Source: Planococcus citri
Taxonomy: Eukaryota; Arthropoda; Insecta; Hemiptera; Pseudococcidae
DNA length: 64,000 bases
Assembly (NCBI RefSeq): GCF_950023065.1
Contig: NC_088680.1
Location: 36,196,559-36,260,558, forward strand
Direction: 5' to 3'
The first letter of the stretch is position 1; each line of letters opens with the position of its first letter. The notes beneath the pieces are model-generated. The model saw nothing but the letters and a program-made list of their open reading frames with translations, was not told the origin of the DNA and made no database searches. This document shows, in pieces, positions 1-10,100 of the stretch. The translations under genes were made by a program, and so were the position numbers.

Positions 1-2
1 CC

Positions 3-3000
3 GATAATAATCCTAATAAAAAAGATTTTTTCAAAGGTACTACAGAGAGCTTGATAACTGGTGATAGAAAACCGAGTAAAAAATGTATCTATTGCGGTGA
101 AACGTCACATTATTCCGATGAATGCAGCAAAATAACGACATTGGAAGACCGAAGAAAGAAATTGAATGGTCGTTGCATCATTTGTTTGAATCCTGGTCAT
201 CTCGCTAAAGACTGTACGGTAAACAAACCATGTGTACATTGTAAGAAACGTCGTAGTCATCATCGTAGTTTATGTATTAAATTATTTTCAAAAGAAGTTA
301 GTAATCCTGAACCAACTGAATCTTTACTAATGAAAGATCAAGAAGGTAACCTGTTAGCAGCCACAATCAACATTGGTAATGAAAGTCGTGTTCAGAAAGT
401 TACCTCAATTCTGGATAGCGGTTCAAGAAGATCGTACATTACTACGAGGTTGGCCGATAAATTAAAATTGAAGCCTCTTCATTATGAAACGATTAGAATT
501 TCTACGATTTGTTCCGAAGCTCCTCGAGAAATTTCAACCAAGGTCGTTAGTTTAGATATTTTTACAAATGATGGTGAAAAAATAAAAATCACTGCAAATA
601 CGATACCTAAAATTATTAATCGAATAAATCACCACGATATTAAGTTAGATTCCAGATTCAAGAAATTCAAGCTCGCTGAAGTTGATAAAAATCTTGTACC
701 TGAACTCCTGATTGGAAATGACTACATGTTCGATTTTATGGTCATGGAAAAAGTAATTATTGATGATTCAACTTCGTTAATCAATTCGAAATTTGGATGG
801 CTGGTTGTTGGTCGAATCGATAAAAACCACGAAACTCCAGTTTTCTTCTCCGAGATTGAAATGGTAGAAAACCTATGGAAATTAGATGCGATTGGGATAG
901 ATGATTCAACCTCAGTGGAGGATATTGGCGATGAACTTGCGGTAAAAAGTTTTTATGATAATATAGAATTGATAGATAATCGTTATGAAGTAGCTTGGCC
1001 CTGGAAAGAGTACCCTCCTGATTTAAAATCGAACAAAGGGCTCGCCTACGGTCGTTTGAAATCTCAGATGAGAAAATTCGAAAAGAACAAAGAATTATTC
1101 GACGAATATGACAAAGTGATCAAATACCAAGAGTCTCAAGGTATTATCGAACGAGTCAACGAATCTATCAACGATAAAGAAGATTTAGTTCATTATCTTC
1201 CGCATCACGAAGTTCTGACACCAGGTAAAAGTACCAGTTTACGAGTTGTTTATGACGGTTCTGCAAAATCTCGAAAAATTGATAAAAGCTTAAACGATTG
1301 TATTTTTCGTGGTCGTGTTCTTTTGGAAACGTTATGCGGTTTGATTTTGCGCTTAATGTTGAGATGTTTTGTATTAACTTCTGATATTGAAAAAGCATTT
1401 TTGCAAATCGGTTTGAAATTACGTGATCGCGATTTTGTTAGATTTATTTGGATAAAAGATTTTAATAAACCGCTAAACTTCGATAATTTGATTATATTTC
1501 GCTTTACTAAAATTCCGTTCGGTGTTATTGCTAGTCCGTTTTTGTTAACTTTAACAATAATTTTTCATTTAAATCAATATGATTCGAAGTTCGTTCCGCT
1601 ATTACTAAGAAGTTTTTATGTGGATAATCTTATCTTGAGTGTCAATTCGGTAGATGAAGCTATTGATCTTTATAATTTTTCAAAATCTTGTTTTAATGAT
1701 GCTTCGATGAATTTACGTAATTGGGTTACGAATTGTAATGAACTTAAAAATGTTTTAAAACCAGAAGATCGTTTAGATGTATCTGAAATTAGTATTTTAG
1801 GGTTAAAATGGAATGTTAAAAATGATACTTTTGTGATTAATCATAAACTCACTAATTCGACTATTATTATTACAAAACGTGAAGTTGTAAAAAAGGTATC
1901 CTCGATTTTTGATCCGTTAGGTTTTTTGTGTCCTGTTGTTTTACCAGCTAAATTATTTATTCGATATTTATGGGGCAAAAACTTAGATTGGGATGATGTT
2001 TTAGATGAGAAAGATCAAAAGTCGTGGAAAGAATATGTAGAAATAGATCGGTACGTATTTGGTGGCACTAATGCTTGTAATGATTTTGATTTACATTGTT
2101 TCGTTGACGCGTCTCAAAAAGCTTATGCTGCAACTGTTTACGTTAAGAAAAATAATTTAACTCGTCTCGTTTTTGCTAAATCTCGTCTCGCTCCTCGCAA
2201 TAATTTAACTATTCCAAAGTTAGAATTGTTAGCTATATATATCGGTAGTCAAATCGTGAATTTCGTTAAGAATGAATTTTCTGATGTTAATATCAAAAAT
2301 ATTTATGTATGGTCCGATTCCAAATGTGTATTATCATGGTTATGTTCGAAAAAAGTTTTGCCCAAATTTGTAGAAAGAATTGTGAAGAAAATTGATAAAT
2401 CGTTCAATTATCGCTACGTTCCATCTGCTGAAAATCCTGCTGATATAGCCAGTCGCGGTGCAGAAGTGCAAGATTTGAATTCGTTCTGGTGGGAAGGCCC
2501 CACATGGTTGAAAGAGATGGAAGTTGCTTGGCCAAAGGCAATGAATTTACAATTTGAATCCGAACCTGAACCTGAACCAGAACCAGTACTTATCTCCAAT
2601 AATACAGCTGTAATTCAGCCTCCTTTTAAAATCGATTGTACTCAATTTAAAACCCTCAACTATCTACTTGATGCAACGTTAAGCTACATGAAAAATGTCA
2701 ATCCGAATAATATTGTTCAGAAAACCGAAGAAGCTTTCAACCAGTGGATTATGTATATCCAAAACAAAAATTATCCTGATATTTCGCAACCTAATCCGCT
2801 TGGTTTAAAACGTGATTCTCAAAATATTATACGTTGTCATGGACGCCTGGTTGAATCATGTCTCGACGATAATGCAAAGTTTCCAATACTTCTACCTGAG
2901 AAAGAATACTTCACTCACTTATTAATTGAAAAAATTCATATCGATAACTATCATGTTGGCGTTTCGCATACTCTCTCTGAATTGAGAAAAAATTTCTGGA

Positions 3001-4043
3001 TTCCAAAAGGCAGATCGACGGTGTACTACGTTCTAAAAAAATGTGCTAACTGCAAATACTACGATGGTGGTCCATATAAATATCCTGCAATTCCTCCGTT
3101 ACCTGAATTTCGTGTAAATCAAAGCAGTCCGTTTTCCTGTTGTGGTATCGACACATTTGGTCCTTTATACGTCAGTGATAACTCAGTCCAGAAAAAAGTA
3201 TTTGTTAGTATTTTTGTTTGTATGATTACGCGTGCGATTCACTTAGAACTTTTAGAGAATATGACCACTCAAGAATTCCTACTCGCTTTTCGTAATTTTA
3301 TAGCATTACGCACAATTCCAAAATTCGTAATAAGTGACAACACGCCACAATTTAAAATAACCAAATCAGCTTTTGAAAATCTTTGGCAACAAATAATTTC
3401 TGATAATGATGTAATAGATTTTTGTAAAAATAATTTGATAGAATGGAAACTGTTGCCTGAATATGCCCCGTGGCATGGCGGTTTTTACGAAAGATTAATC
3501 GGTATAGTGAAAATGTCGCTAAAGAAAACAATTTTTAATTGTATAATAATAGAAAATCAATTGAGAACCGTGTTGTATGAAGTAACTTCTGTTATTAATT
3601 CGCGTCCTATTGTTTACGTAGGTGAAAATGATAGTAATGTATTAACACCTAATGATTTGATGAATACCAAATTCGATTTTATTCCGGATATTGATAATGT
3701 TAAAAATATTAAACGTGATGTAATCGTAAATTTATGGAAAAGATCTAACGATATTATTAATCAATTTTGGAACGTTTGGAAATTTCAATATTTAACTAGT
3801 CTTCGTGAACGTAATATTAGTATAAAACAAAAGAAAAATGTAGTAGACTTAGTTCCTAAAGTAGGAGATATCGTATTAATTGAAGGTGATAAAAAATTTT
3901 GTCCTAGAGGAGAGTGGAAAGTTGGTAAAGTAATTAATGTTAATGTTAGCTCAGACAGTAATGTTAGATCAGCAATCGTTGAAACTAAAAATTCTAAACT
4001 TACCCGTCCCATTAACAAATTGTATCCCTTGGAAACATCGTAA
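3..4043 (+). CDS. BEL/Pao retrotransposon Gag-Pol polyprotein, 5' end outside window
   Basis: The frame is open from the left edge (first full codon at 3) to the TAA at 4041-4043, so this is the C-terminal 1,346 or so residues of a longer polyprotein. Domains in order: two CX2CX4HX4C zinc knuckles and a third Cys/His cluster (about 84-280); a retropepsin-like aspartic protease with Asp-Ser-Gly at 414-422; reverse transcriptase (about 1200-1900); RNase H with its Asp, Glu and Asp residues (about 2090-2460); an integrase HHCC zinc module followed by a DDE core (about 2920-3500); and the basic C-terminal domain typical of BEL/Pao Pol. This order is that of the BEL/Pao class. The RT active-site box at 1617-1628 reads YVDN where YVDD is expected, so the second catalytic Asp is replaced. 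Between RNase H and integrase lies a short Glu-Pro repeat (about 2559-2585). There is no stop or frameshift in the visible part, so the copy looks young, but the RT change suggests it may not act on its own. Family call is firm; activity is inference. Confidence 0.95.
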   Translation, partial: DNNPNKKDFFKGTTESLITGDRKPSKKCIYCGETSHYSDECSKITTLEDRRKKLNGRCIICLNPGHLAKDCTVNKPCVHCKKRRSHHRSLCIKLFSKEVSNPEPTESLLMKDQEGNLLAATINIGNESRVQKVTSILDSGSRRSYITTRLADKLKLKPLHYETIRISTICSEAPREISTKVVSLDIFTNDGEKIKITANTIPKIINRINHHDIKLDSRFKKFKLAEVDKNLVPELLIGNDYMFDFMVMEKVIIDDSTSLINSKFGWLVVGRIDKNHETPVFFSEIEMVENLWKLDAIGIDDSTSVEDIGDELAVKSFYDNIELIDNRYEVAWPWKEYPPDLKSNKGLAYGRLKSQMRKFEKNKELFDEYDKVIKYQESQGIIERVNESINDKEDLVHYLPHHEVLTPGKSTSLRVVYDGSAKSRKIDKSLNDCIFRGRVLLETLCGLILRLMLRCFVLTSDIEKAFLQIGLKLRDRDFVRFIWIKDFNKPLNFDNLIIFRFTKIPFGVIASPFLLTLTIIFHLNQYDSKFVPLLLRSFYVDNLILSVNSVDEAIDLYNFSKSCFNDASMNLRNWVTNCNELKNVLKPEDRLDVSEISILGLKWNVKNDTFVINHKLTNSTIIITKREVVKKVSSIFDPLGFLCPVVLPAKLFIRYLWGKNLDWDDVLDEKDQKSWKEYVEIDRYVFGGTNACNDFDLHCFVDASQKAYAATVYVKKNNLTRLVFAKSRLAPRNNLTIPKLELLAIYIGSQIVNFVKNEFSDVNIKNIYVWSDSKCVLSWLCSKKVLPKFVERIVKKIDKSFNYRYVPSAENPADIASRGAEVQDLNSFWWEGPTWLKEMEVAWPKAMNLQFESEPEPEPEPVLISNNTAVIQPPFKIDCTQFKTLNYLLDATLSYMKNVNPNNIVQKTEEAFNQWIMYIQNKNYPDISQPNPLGLKRDSQNIIRCHGRLVESCLDDNAKFPILLPEKEYFTHLLIEKIHIDNYHVGVSHTLSELRKNFWIPKGRSTVYYVLKKCANCKYYDGGPYKYPAIPPLPEFRVNQSSPFSCCGIDTFGPLYVSDNSVQKKVFVSIFVCMITRAIHLELLENMTTQEFLLAFRNFIALRTIPKFVISDNTPQFKITKSAFENLWQQIISDNDVIDFCKNNLIEWKLLPEYAPWHGGFYERLIGIVKMSLKKTIFNCIIIENQLRTVLYEVTSVINSRPIVYVGENDSNVLTPNDLMNTKFDFIPDIDNVKNIKRDVIVNLWKRSNDIINQFWNVWKFQYLTSLRERNISIKQKKNVVDLVPKVGDIVLIEGDKKFCPRGEWKVGKVINVNVSSDSNVRSAIVETKNSKLTRPINKLYPLETS

Positions 4044-4111
4044 TTTTTCTCGTTTATACTTATTATTTTAAATTTAAAAATTCGTTTTTTTTTTTTTTTT
4101 TTCGTCGGGAG

Positions 4112-4466
4112 TGTCGCGGATTCGCGGTTATTAATTATATTTGGCTATGTTTTTGTTATATTTAAAGTTCGCGATCTCGATAATATTCGGCTGCTAGGTT
4201 TGTTATCTTGAAGATTCAAAAGTTTTTGTTATTGTTTTTATTCGAAAATAAATAGAGTACGAAAAGGGTTCGTATTGAAGCGATTAAATCAATCGCCCTT
4301 ATTGTTGAATTCCTTTTTCGTTAAGGAGTATTTAAATCTTATTAAATCTTATAAAGGGATCTTCTGTATGCAAATAACTTTTATATGTAATTTGCATACG
4401 AGCAGAGAAAATATTATCTTTGTGTAAATAAAATAATTTAAAAAAATAAGTAGAGGAAAGGCTACT
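4112..4466 (+). repeat. Putative 3' LTR of the BEL/Pao element
   Basis: It begins with TGT right after a purine-rich tract, as expected for an LTR, and lies 68 bases after the pol stop codon. It contains AATAAA-type signals near 4430. The last ~140 bases (4328-4466) recur at 32251-32360. Both copies hold the same 9-bp inverted repeat (TATGCAAAT/ATTTGCATA; 4367-4375 with 4390-4398 here). The 3' boundary is uncertain. Confidence 0.55.
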
Positions 4467-4803
4467 AGTATTGATAATGAAATAATGAATAGAATAGAGT
4501 GCACCATACGTAAGGTAACATAAAAATAGTGATAGTCAACGTGAGGAATAAAAAGAAACAACTTGAAAATAATGCAACAATGAAATAAATAAATAAATAA
4601 AGTAAAAAAACGAAAAAATGCACTCGTTCCTCTTAAAACGTACTGCTGAACGACCACAAAATTATGACAATCATTATCATCAATTTGGAATTGGACAGCT
4701 TCAAACTTCAGTCACTCAGTCAGGTTATTTGCACCATTTTCAACGACGTTTTCAGCCATGAGTTCATTTCGAAGGTTTGTAAAATCCAAAATAATCATTA
4801 TTG

Positions 4804-4962
4804 TCACTGTCGCCTCAGTTCCATTCTCACTTGCATTTGACCATTGGCTGCAACTTGCTGGACAGTTAGTACAGTTGTTTCAGCTGCACCTGTCTCAAGA
4901 AGGTTCGATCCACTATCATTGCTCATGAATATGAGTTGCGCATTGGCACCGAGACCAGTATT
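4804..4962 (-). CDS. Possible terminal exon of an unrecognised gene
   Basis: On the minus strand a good 3' splice site (TTATCACTTCAG) ends at 4963 and is followed by 52 codons and a TGA at 4806-4804. The frame starts in phase 0 at the splice site. The predicted peptide is rich in Gln, Asn, Ser and Val and ends ...QVRMELRRQ; its composition looks coding rather than random. No domain was recognised and no upstream exon was found between 4964 and 7007, so the rest of the gene would lie further upstream on the minus strand or be lost. It could equally be an exon fragment stranded by the retrotransposon insertion just downstream. Confidence 0.3.
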   Translation of the reverse strand, partial: NTGLGANAQLIFMSNDSGSNLLETGAAETTVLTVQQVAANGQMQVRMELRRQ

Positions 4963-5035
4963 CTGAAGTGATAAAATTACAATTATTCCTGACAAATGTT
5001 TGCTTTGGATAAAATTTGCTTTTGTTTAAAACGGC

Positions 5036-5383
5036 GTCGAAATTTTGTCGTTGTTTTAAGCAAATGAAAAAAAAAACATCATTTTTATTTGCCTAAAACG
5101 GCGGCAAACTTTTTTCAATGTGTTTCACCGAAATTAGAGCACGAAAAATGGTATTTCTCGTCAATTCGTTGAGAAATTGTGGGGAAGGGAGAGTGATTTT
5201 TTTCACATGTAGAGCGTGTGGAAAATCCCCCCCCCCCCCCATTTGTCAACGAATCGACGAGAAATACCATTTTTCGTGCTATAATTTCAAGAATGAAACA
5301 TATTGAAAAAATTTTGCCGCCGTTTTCAACAAATAAAAATTATGTTCTTTTTTCATGTTTAAAACGACAACAAAATTCGTCCA
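5036..5383. repeat. Fold-back (long inverted repeat) element
   Basis: The sequence from about 5036 to 5190 reappears in reverse complement from about 5240 to 5383. Shared blocks include AAAACGGCGGCAAA near 5095 with its complement near 5320, and a ~30-base identical stretch covering GAGAAATACCATTTTTCG around 5255-5275. A C15 run sits in the short loop. The arms differ by scattered substitutions. This fits a small non-autonomous fold-back or MITE-like element. Boundaries are approximate and no target duplication was resolved. Confidence 0.75.
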
Positions 5384-7007
5384 ATAGGTATGTTTCACTT
5401 GCAAAATCACTGCAAAATATCTCAAGAATGCAAAGTTTTTCATTTTTTAGGTTATTTCTATGATGGTATTTTTGCTATAAGTGCCAAGCTTGTAATTTTT
5501 TTCTCGAAAGTGAAAAAAAAATTCCCGTTCAATTTTTTGGACTAAAACTGACAATGAGAATTTTGTTCAGAATTTCAACTCGTGGACATCATGGTGATAC
5601 TTACTTAAATTATGTATAAGTTTTTTAATCGAATTTTCAGGGTTTTTAAAGTAGCAACACTGATTTTGACATCATTCGTCGATTGCTCTCTCAAAATACT
5701 ACAGTTTGAAAAATAGCTCAAAATTCTACATCCACGTACATTCGTACAACCAGAGCAATTTGCAACTGCAATTTTCCATTTTCGGCTATTTTAGAAAACT
5801 TTGAAGCCCCACAGCTCCGCCAAAAAAAATGTCCGGTTTGCGTCATTCGTCATCATTTGATGACTTCTACACATGATCTAATTTTTTTTTAAAAATCGAA
5901 GACCCAACGTGCAAAAATTCGCCGATTTAGCATGGAATGACTTCGTGGTTTTTTCGCCCTAGCTCTTATCCAATTTGTTTTGGGAAAAATTGCCTACTTT
6001 CTAAACATGTTACGAGATTCTACGTCAACCTCGGTCATTCCAATCAAAATCTGAAACCCCTTTCAGGGTTAAACTGAGCGGTTGAAAATTTACAAATCAT
6101 TTATTTTTGGGTAACACTTTTTTTTTGAATTTTTCTTCTCTAATATTTTGCTATTGGAGTCTTCTGAAAACAATAAATCGATCTCTGGACATGTTCTGTA
6201 TGACGCAAATAAACCAGATTATCTATTTGAAACTGCAGACGTTCTGTGTGAATGCTTCAAAAAACTCGATTTCGTTCATCGATCGGTTCATTTTTTTTCA
6301 AACTTAATCATGCTGTGAGTGAAAATTCTATCGCTATTTTTATAAAAATAGATTTGTCGTTAATCTTACATTTGGCTGATAGGTATAAAGTTAGCATAAA
6401 TAATATTCATTGCATTGATTCGCGAAAGGAAAAATATTCACCTAGTTCACTTTGCGTTTAATATTTCCACCTGTCAAAAAATCTGATACCAAGCCTCAAT
6501 GACAAACATCGTCGTCGTCCTAAAGAACATCAAACAGTCAATACAGTACCACACATATGTACCTTGTACGTATCATTTGATAATTGAAAAAAAATTAGGT
6601 AACTGCATTTCATCGCGCATGTGATACGTAATTGAAGCCCACAAAAAACAAATACGACGCCTCAGTTACAGTGGAACATGACGTTGGGGATTTTTTCCCA
6701 TTCGCGTACATTCGTCCCGAACCATCTATGTTTGCACAGTAGTTGATGCGATTACGCTGATATGTATCAGTATTACAATATGTTTTAAAAAATACATTAC
6801 TCAAATTTTACCTGCATTTCAATGTTACGTGTTTCGTATTGCGCGAATGAATATTTAGTCGTGGTAGTACGAATTTTTCAATATATTTATAATCTAAGTG
6901 CATCGTCATCGAGTATTTGCCACCGTTTGGAAACGAATTTCACCTGTGTAAGGTAAACTGAACGTCTTATACGTTCGAAAATTCCGAATGATTCTTCCGC
7001 TACAGGA
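5384..7007. other. Intergenic and upstream region of the giant secreted-protein gene
   Basis: No convincing coding exon was seen on either strand. A segment near 5800-5825 (ACTTTGAAGCCCCACAGCTC) resembles one at about 23740 inside the 3.1-kb inverted-repeat element, so part is probably old transposon sequence. Just before the start codon of the next gene, TTCCGCTACAG at 6996-7006 looks like a 3' splice site, so a non-coding 5' exon may lie in this stretch. Confidence 0.4.
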
Positions 7008-7095
7008 ATGCGCCTAAAATGTCTGCCACTGTTACTTATTATTACGGCAGCCGCAGCAGTAGTCAACGCCGACAGTTTCAATTCTGAGGAAGATG
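7008..7095 (+). CDS. Giant secreted low-complexity protein, exon 1 (signal peptide)
   Basis: ATG at 7008 opens 29 codons: Met, a short basic start, a hydrophobic Leu/Ile/Ala core, and Val-Asn-Ala, a good signal peptidase site after about residue 22. The exon then encodes an acidic stretch and ends in phase 1 at a GTATGT donor (7096-7101). Joining the leftover G to GA at 7185-7186 restores a Gly codon and leads straight into the large ORF. The ORF downstream has no ATG at its own left end, which is why this short exon is needed. The product should therefore enter the secretory pathway. Confidence 0.85.
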
Positions 7096-7184
7096 GTATG
7101 TAAATTGAATAATTTTAATTTGCTGTTTCTGCGATGCGAAAATTGTTAGAATTCGAACCAATTGCGGCGTTTTTTCACTTGTAG
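7096..7184 (+). other. Phase-1 intron of the giant secreted-protein gene
   Basis: An 89-base intron with donor GTATGT and a pyrimidine-rich acceptor TTTTTTCACTTGTAG. Both ends are close to consensus, and the reading frame is kept across it. Confidence 0.85.
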
Positions 7185-10100
7185 GATTGAAACCAAGTCT
7201 GAGTTGCATTTTATGGGGCGATGCGGGATGCAGAAGAAAATGTGCTTTGCTTTGCACTGCTTTTGGCTGCCTGTCAAGCAGCCCGCAATGCAACACGGTA
7301 TTCTGCGACTGCCGGGAAAAACTGCCCATCAAATGTTTGGGCGTTGTTCCGAATGCTTCGAATTCGCCTGATCTCCCACCCGACGTCACATTCAAACAAC
7401 TACTGGTTGTTAAATTTATGCGAACTCCCGTATTTCGTGATTTGGACAAAGTAATGCCTACAGTTCCAGAGCTCGAACTCGAAGTGATGAAATTTCTTTA
7501 CACAACCGATCTATCGGGAAAGGAATTGAAGCAAGAAATGAAACGTAGGTTTCCTTCATTGAAATATCTATTCCGACGCTTGAGACCGCGACCCTTGGCT
7601 CAACTTGATCCTAATGTCAGTGCTGAAGTTATGAAAGAAGGCATCAATGTGGAACCGGAGGAGCCTCCTACACGTTCGTATTTCTCTTCGTGGTTAAAAC
7701 CAAAACCTACGAAATTCGACGTCAATTCGCCAGAAAATCAGAAACGTATTATAAATTTGATTAAAAAATTACCTTACAAACACGACGTCATAGAGACGTT
7801 TGAAGTTCTGCGGGATTCACCTGAGAAACCATTGTATCAGAATATTTGCAGATATTTCCTCAAAGAGGGTATGTTGTCGCCTGATGGTGTCCAGATAGTT
7901 AAACCAACCAGCGATCCTGCTGAACTCGAGAAAAAAGTGCAAAATGACGACGTCATTAGACAACTTCAAGATAGAATCAACGAATCTAATGAGCAGAGAA
8001 AAAATCGTAAAAGAAAACGTGTCAACAACAGTGGAGAAAACAGTTCGGAAGAAAATGATGCCAAAAAACCTAAGCTGGATGAGACACCGGGGCAATCTCC
8101 AAACAATGGATGGTGGAGTCCTTCGCTTTGGGGCCCAGGGGGAAACTCTCCGAACAACAGTGGACCTGGCCAGAATCCTACAGTTGGGCCAACTGCTGCA
8201 GATAAACCATCAGGAGGTTGGTGGTGGGGATGGGGTAACGGAAAAGGTGCTCCAAAAGATGGCGGAGTTGACAAATCGAATATGCCACCACCGTTGCCAT
8301 CAGCTGGTCAATCTCCGAATCAAGGTCCAAATTCTGGCGGTTCTTGGAAGTGGCCCTCATGGAATTGGCCTGCTGGATCTGGTCCCCAAGGCGCAAATAT
8401 GCCGAACCCTGATCAGTCACCTGTTCAATCTGGCCCCTCTATTGGATCACCTTGGGGAAATAATGTGTCCCAGATTGCAACTCCGATTCCATCTAGCAAC
8501 AGTGGAAGATCTTTAGATTCTCCTGAACCTGAAAGCGCATTGCTCAAAGAAGATCTTCCAAACAAAACACCTAAAGAAAGGAAACGCCATAAATTGAGGA
8601 AAATACCAGACACCAAAGATTTTGAGGAGGATGTCTTCCCAGACATGGGATCTATCGATGAAACTCTGGGAAAACCAAAAAAGAAACATCGTAAACATGG
8701 CAAGCACAAAAAACATAAGAAGAGAAAACATCACCCTGAAAGTTCTGAAAGTGATAGTGATGAAAGTTCATCTGAAGAAATTTCTCCATCTGGTACTCCA
8801 GTCCCTCACAAAAAGAGAAAGAAGCACCACAAAAAACCATCGGAGAGTGATGAAAGTTCATCAGAAGAAATTTCTCCAACTGGTACTCCAACCAAACATA
8901 AGAAGAGGAAGAAGCATCGCAAGAAACCATCAGATAGTGATGGAAGTTCCTCAGAAGAAATCACTCCTCCTGGCGCTCCAAGCAAACCCAAAAAAAGAAA
9001 GAAACATCACAAGAAATCATTAGATAGTGATGACAGTTCAGCTCAAGAAATTGCTGCACCGGGTACTCCAAGTAAAAATAAAAAGAGAAAAAAACACCAC
9101 AAAAAGCCATCTGATAGTGACGAAAGTTCATCAGAAGAATATTCTCTTCAGAACACACCATCTAAACATCCAAAGAAAAAGAAACATCACAAAAAGTCAT
9201 TAGATGGTGATGAAAGTCCAACTAAAGTGATTTCTCCCCCAGGATCTGATTCTGAACCTAAAAAGAAAAGAAAGCATAAGAAAAAACCATCAGATAGTGA
9301 TGAGAGTTCCAGTGAAGAGACCACATCTCCAGGATCCCAACCAGAACTTAAAACTAGGAAAAAACACAGAAAACCAAAGAATAAGAATGATACTTTGACA
9401 TCACAAGCAAAACCAGAAGATGTAAAGAAAAATAATTCTGATAGTGATGAAGATGATAGCGATGAAGATACTGCCAAAAAAATACCTTCAATTGGAGGAT
9501 TATCTGGTCAAAAGACAAATGAACCTATGGTGGAGTCTTCACCTGATGGAAAAATCAATAAACATAAGCGAAAGAAGGATAAACCATCTCAAGCAAATAG
9601 TGATGAAAGTTCATCGGAGGAAATTTCTCCTGATGGTACAGTCACCAAACATAAAAAGAAGAAACATAAGAAAAATAAACCATTGCCCATTTCTTCTCAA
9701 TCTCAACAATTGCCTGGTGACAAAGATAGTGATGAAAGCTCTCCTGAAAAAATGGTACCTGATGCAGGAAAAACCAAACATCACAAGAAAAAGAAAGTTT
9801 TACCCTCCTTGCCTTCTGATAAGAAAGAAAGTATCATTGATGATAGCTCAATGGAAACCCTACCATCTTCACCCGACCTTGTCAGCAACCCTAAGAAGAA
9901 GAAAAATGTGTCAACAATTTCAAGTGCATCAATAAGTTCTTCACAGTTACCTGATGAGCCATCTAATGATAGTAAACAATTCAAGAAGCCCAAAAAGACC
10001 CAAGATGCAACATCAACCCAAGAAGTGTTGCCTGAGAATTTAACTCCTCAAGGAATTCCAAAGCCCAAAAAAACTCCAAATGCAACATCAACCCAAGAAG

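Larger units (their letters stand above)
1..4466 (+). mobile_element. BEL/Pao LTR retrotransposon, 3' portion
   Basis: The element consists of the polyprotein ORF, a T-rich run at 4085-4102, a purine-rich CGGGAG just before TGTCGCGG at 4112 (likely polypurine tract and start of the 3' LTR), and LTR-like sequence with a polyadenylation signal near 4430. The 5' LTR and gag start lie outside the window. The right edge is set where similarity to a second copy of the same sequence (32251-32360) ends, so it is approximate; a terminal CA and a target-site duplication could not be fixed. Confidence 0.8.

Noticed and set aside
5221..5240. C15 run read as a coding proline tract
   Set aside because: It lies in the loop of a fold-back element and the surrounding frames are short and unrelated to any domain.
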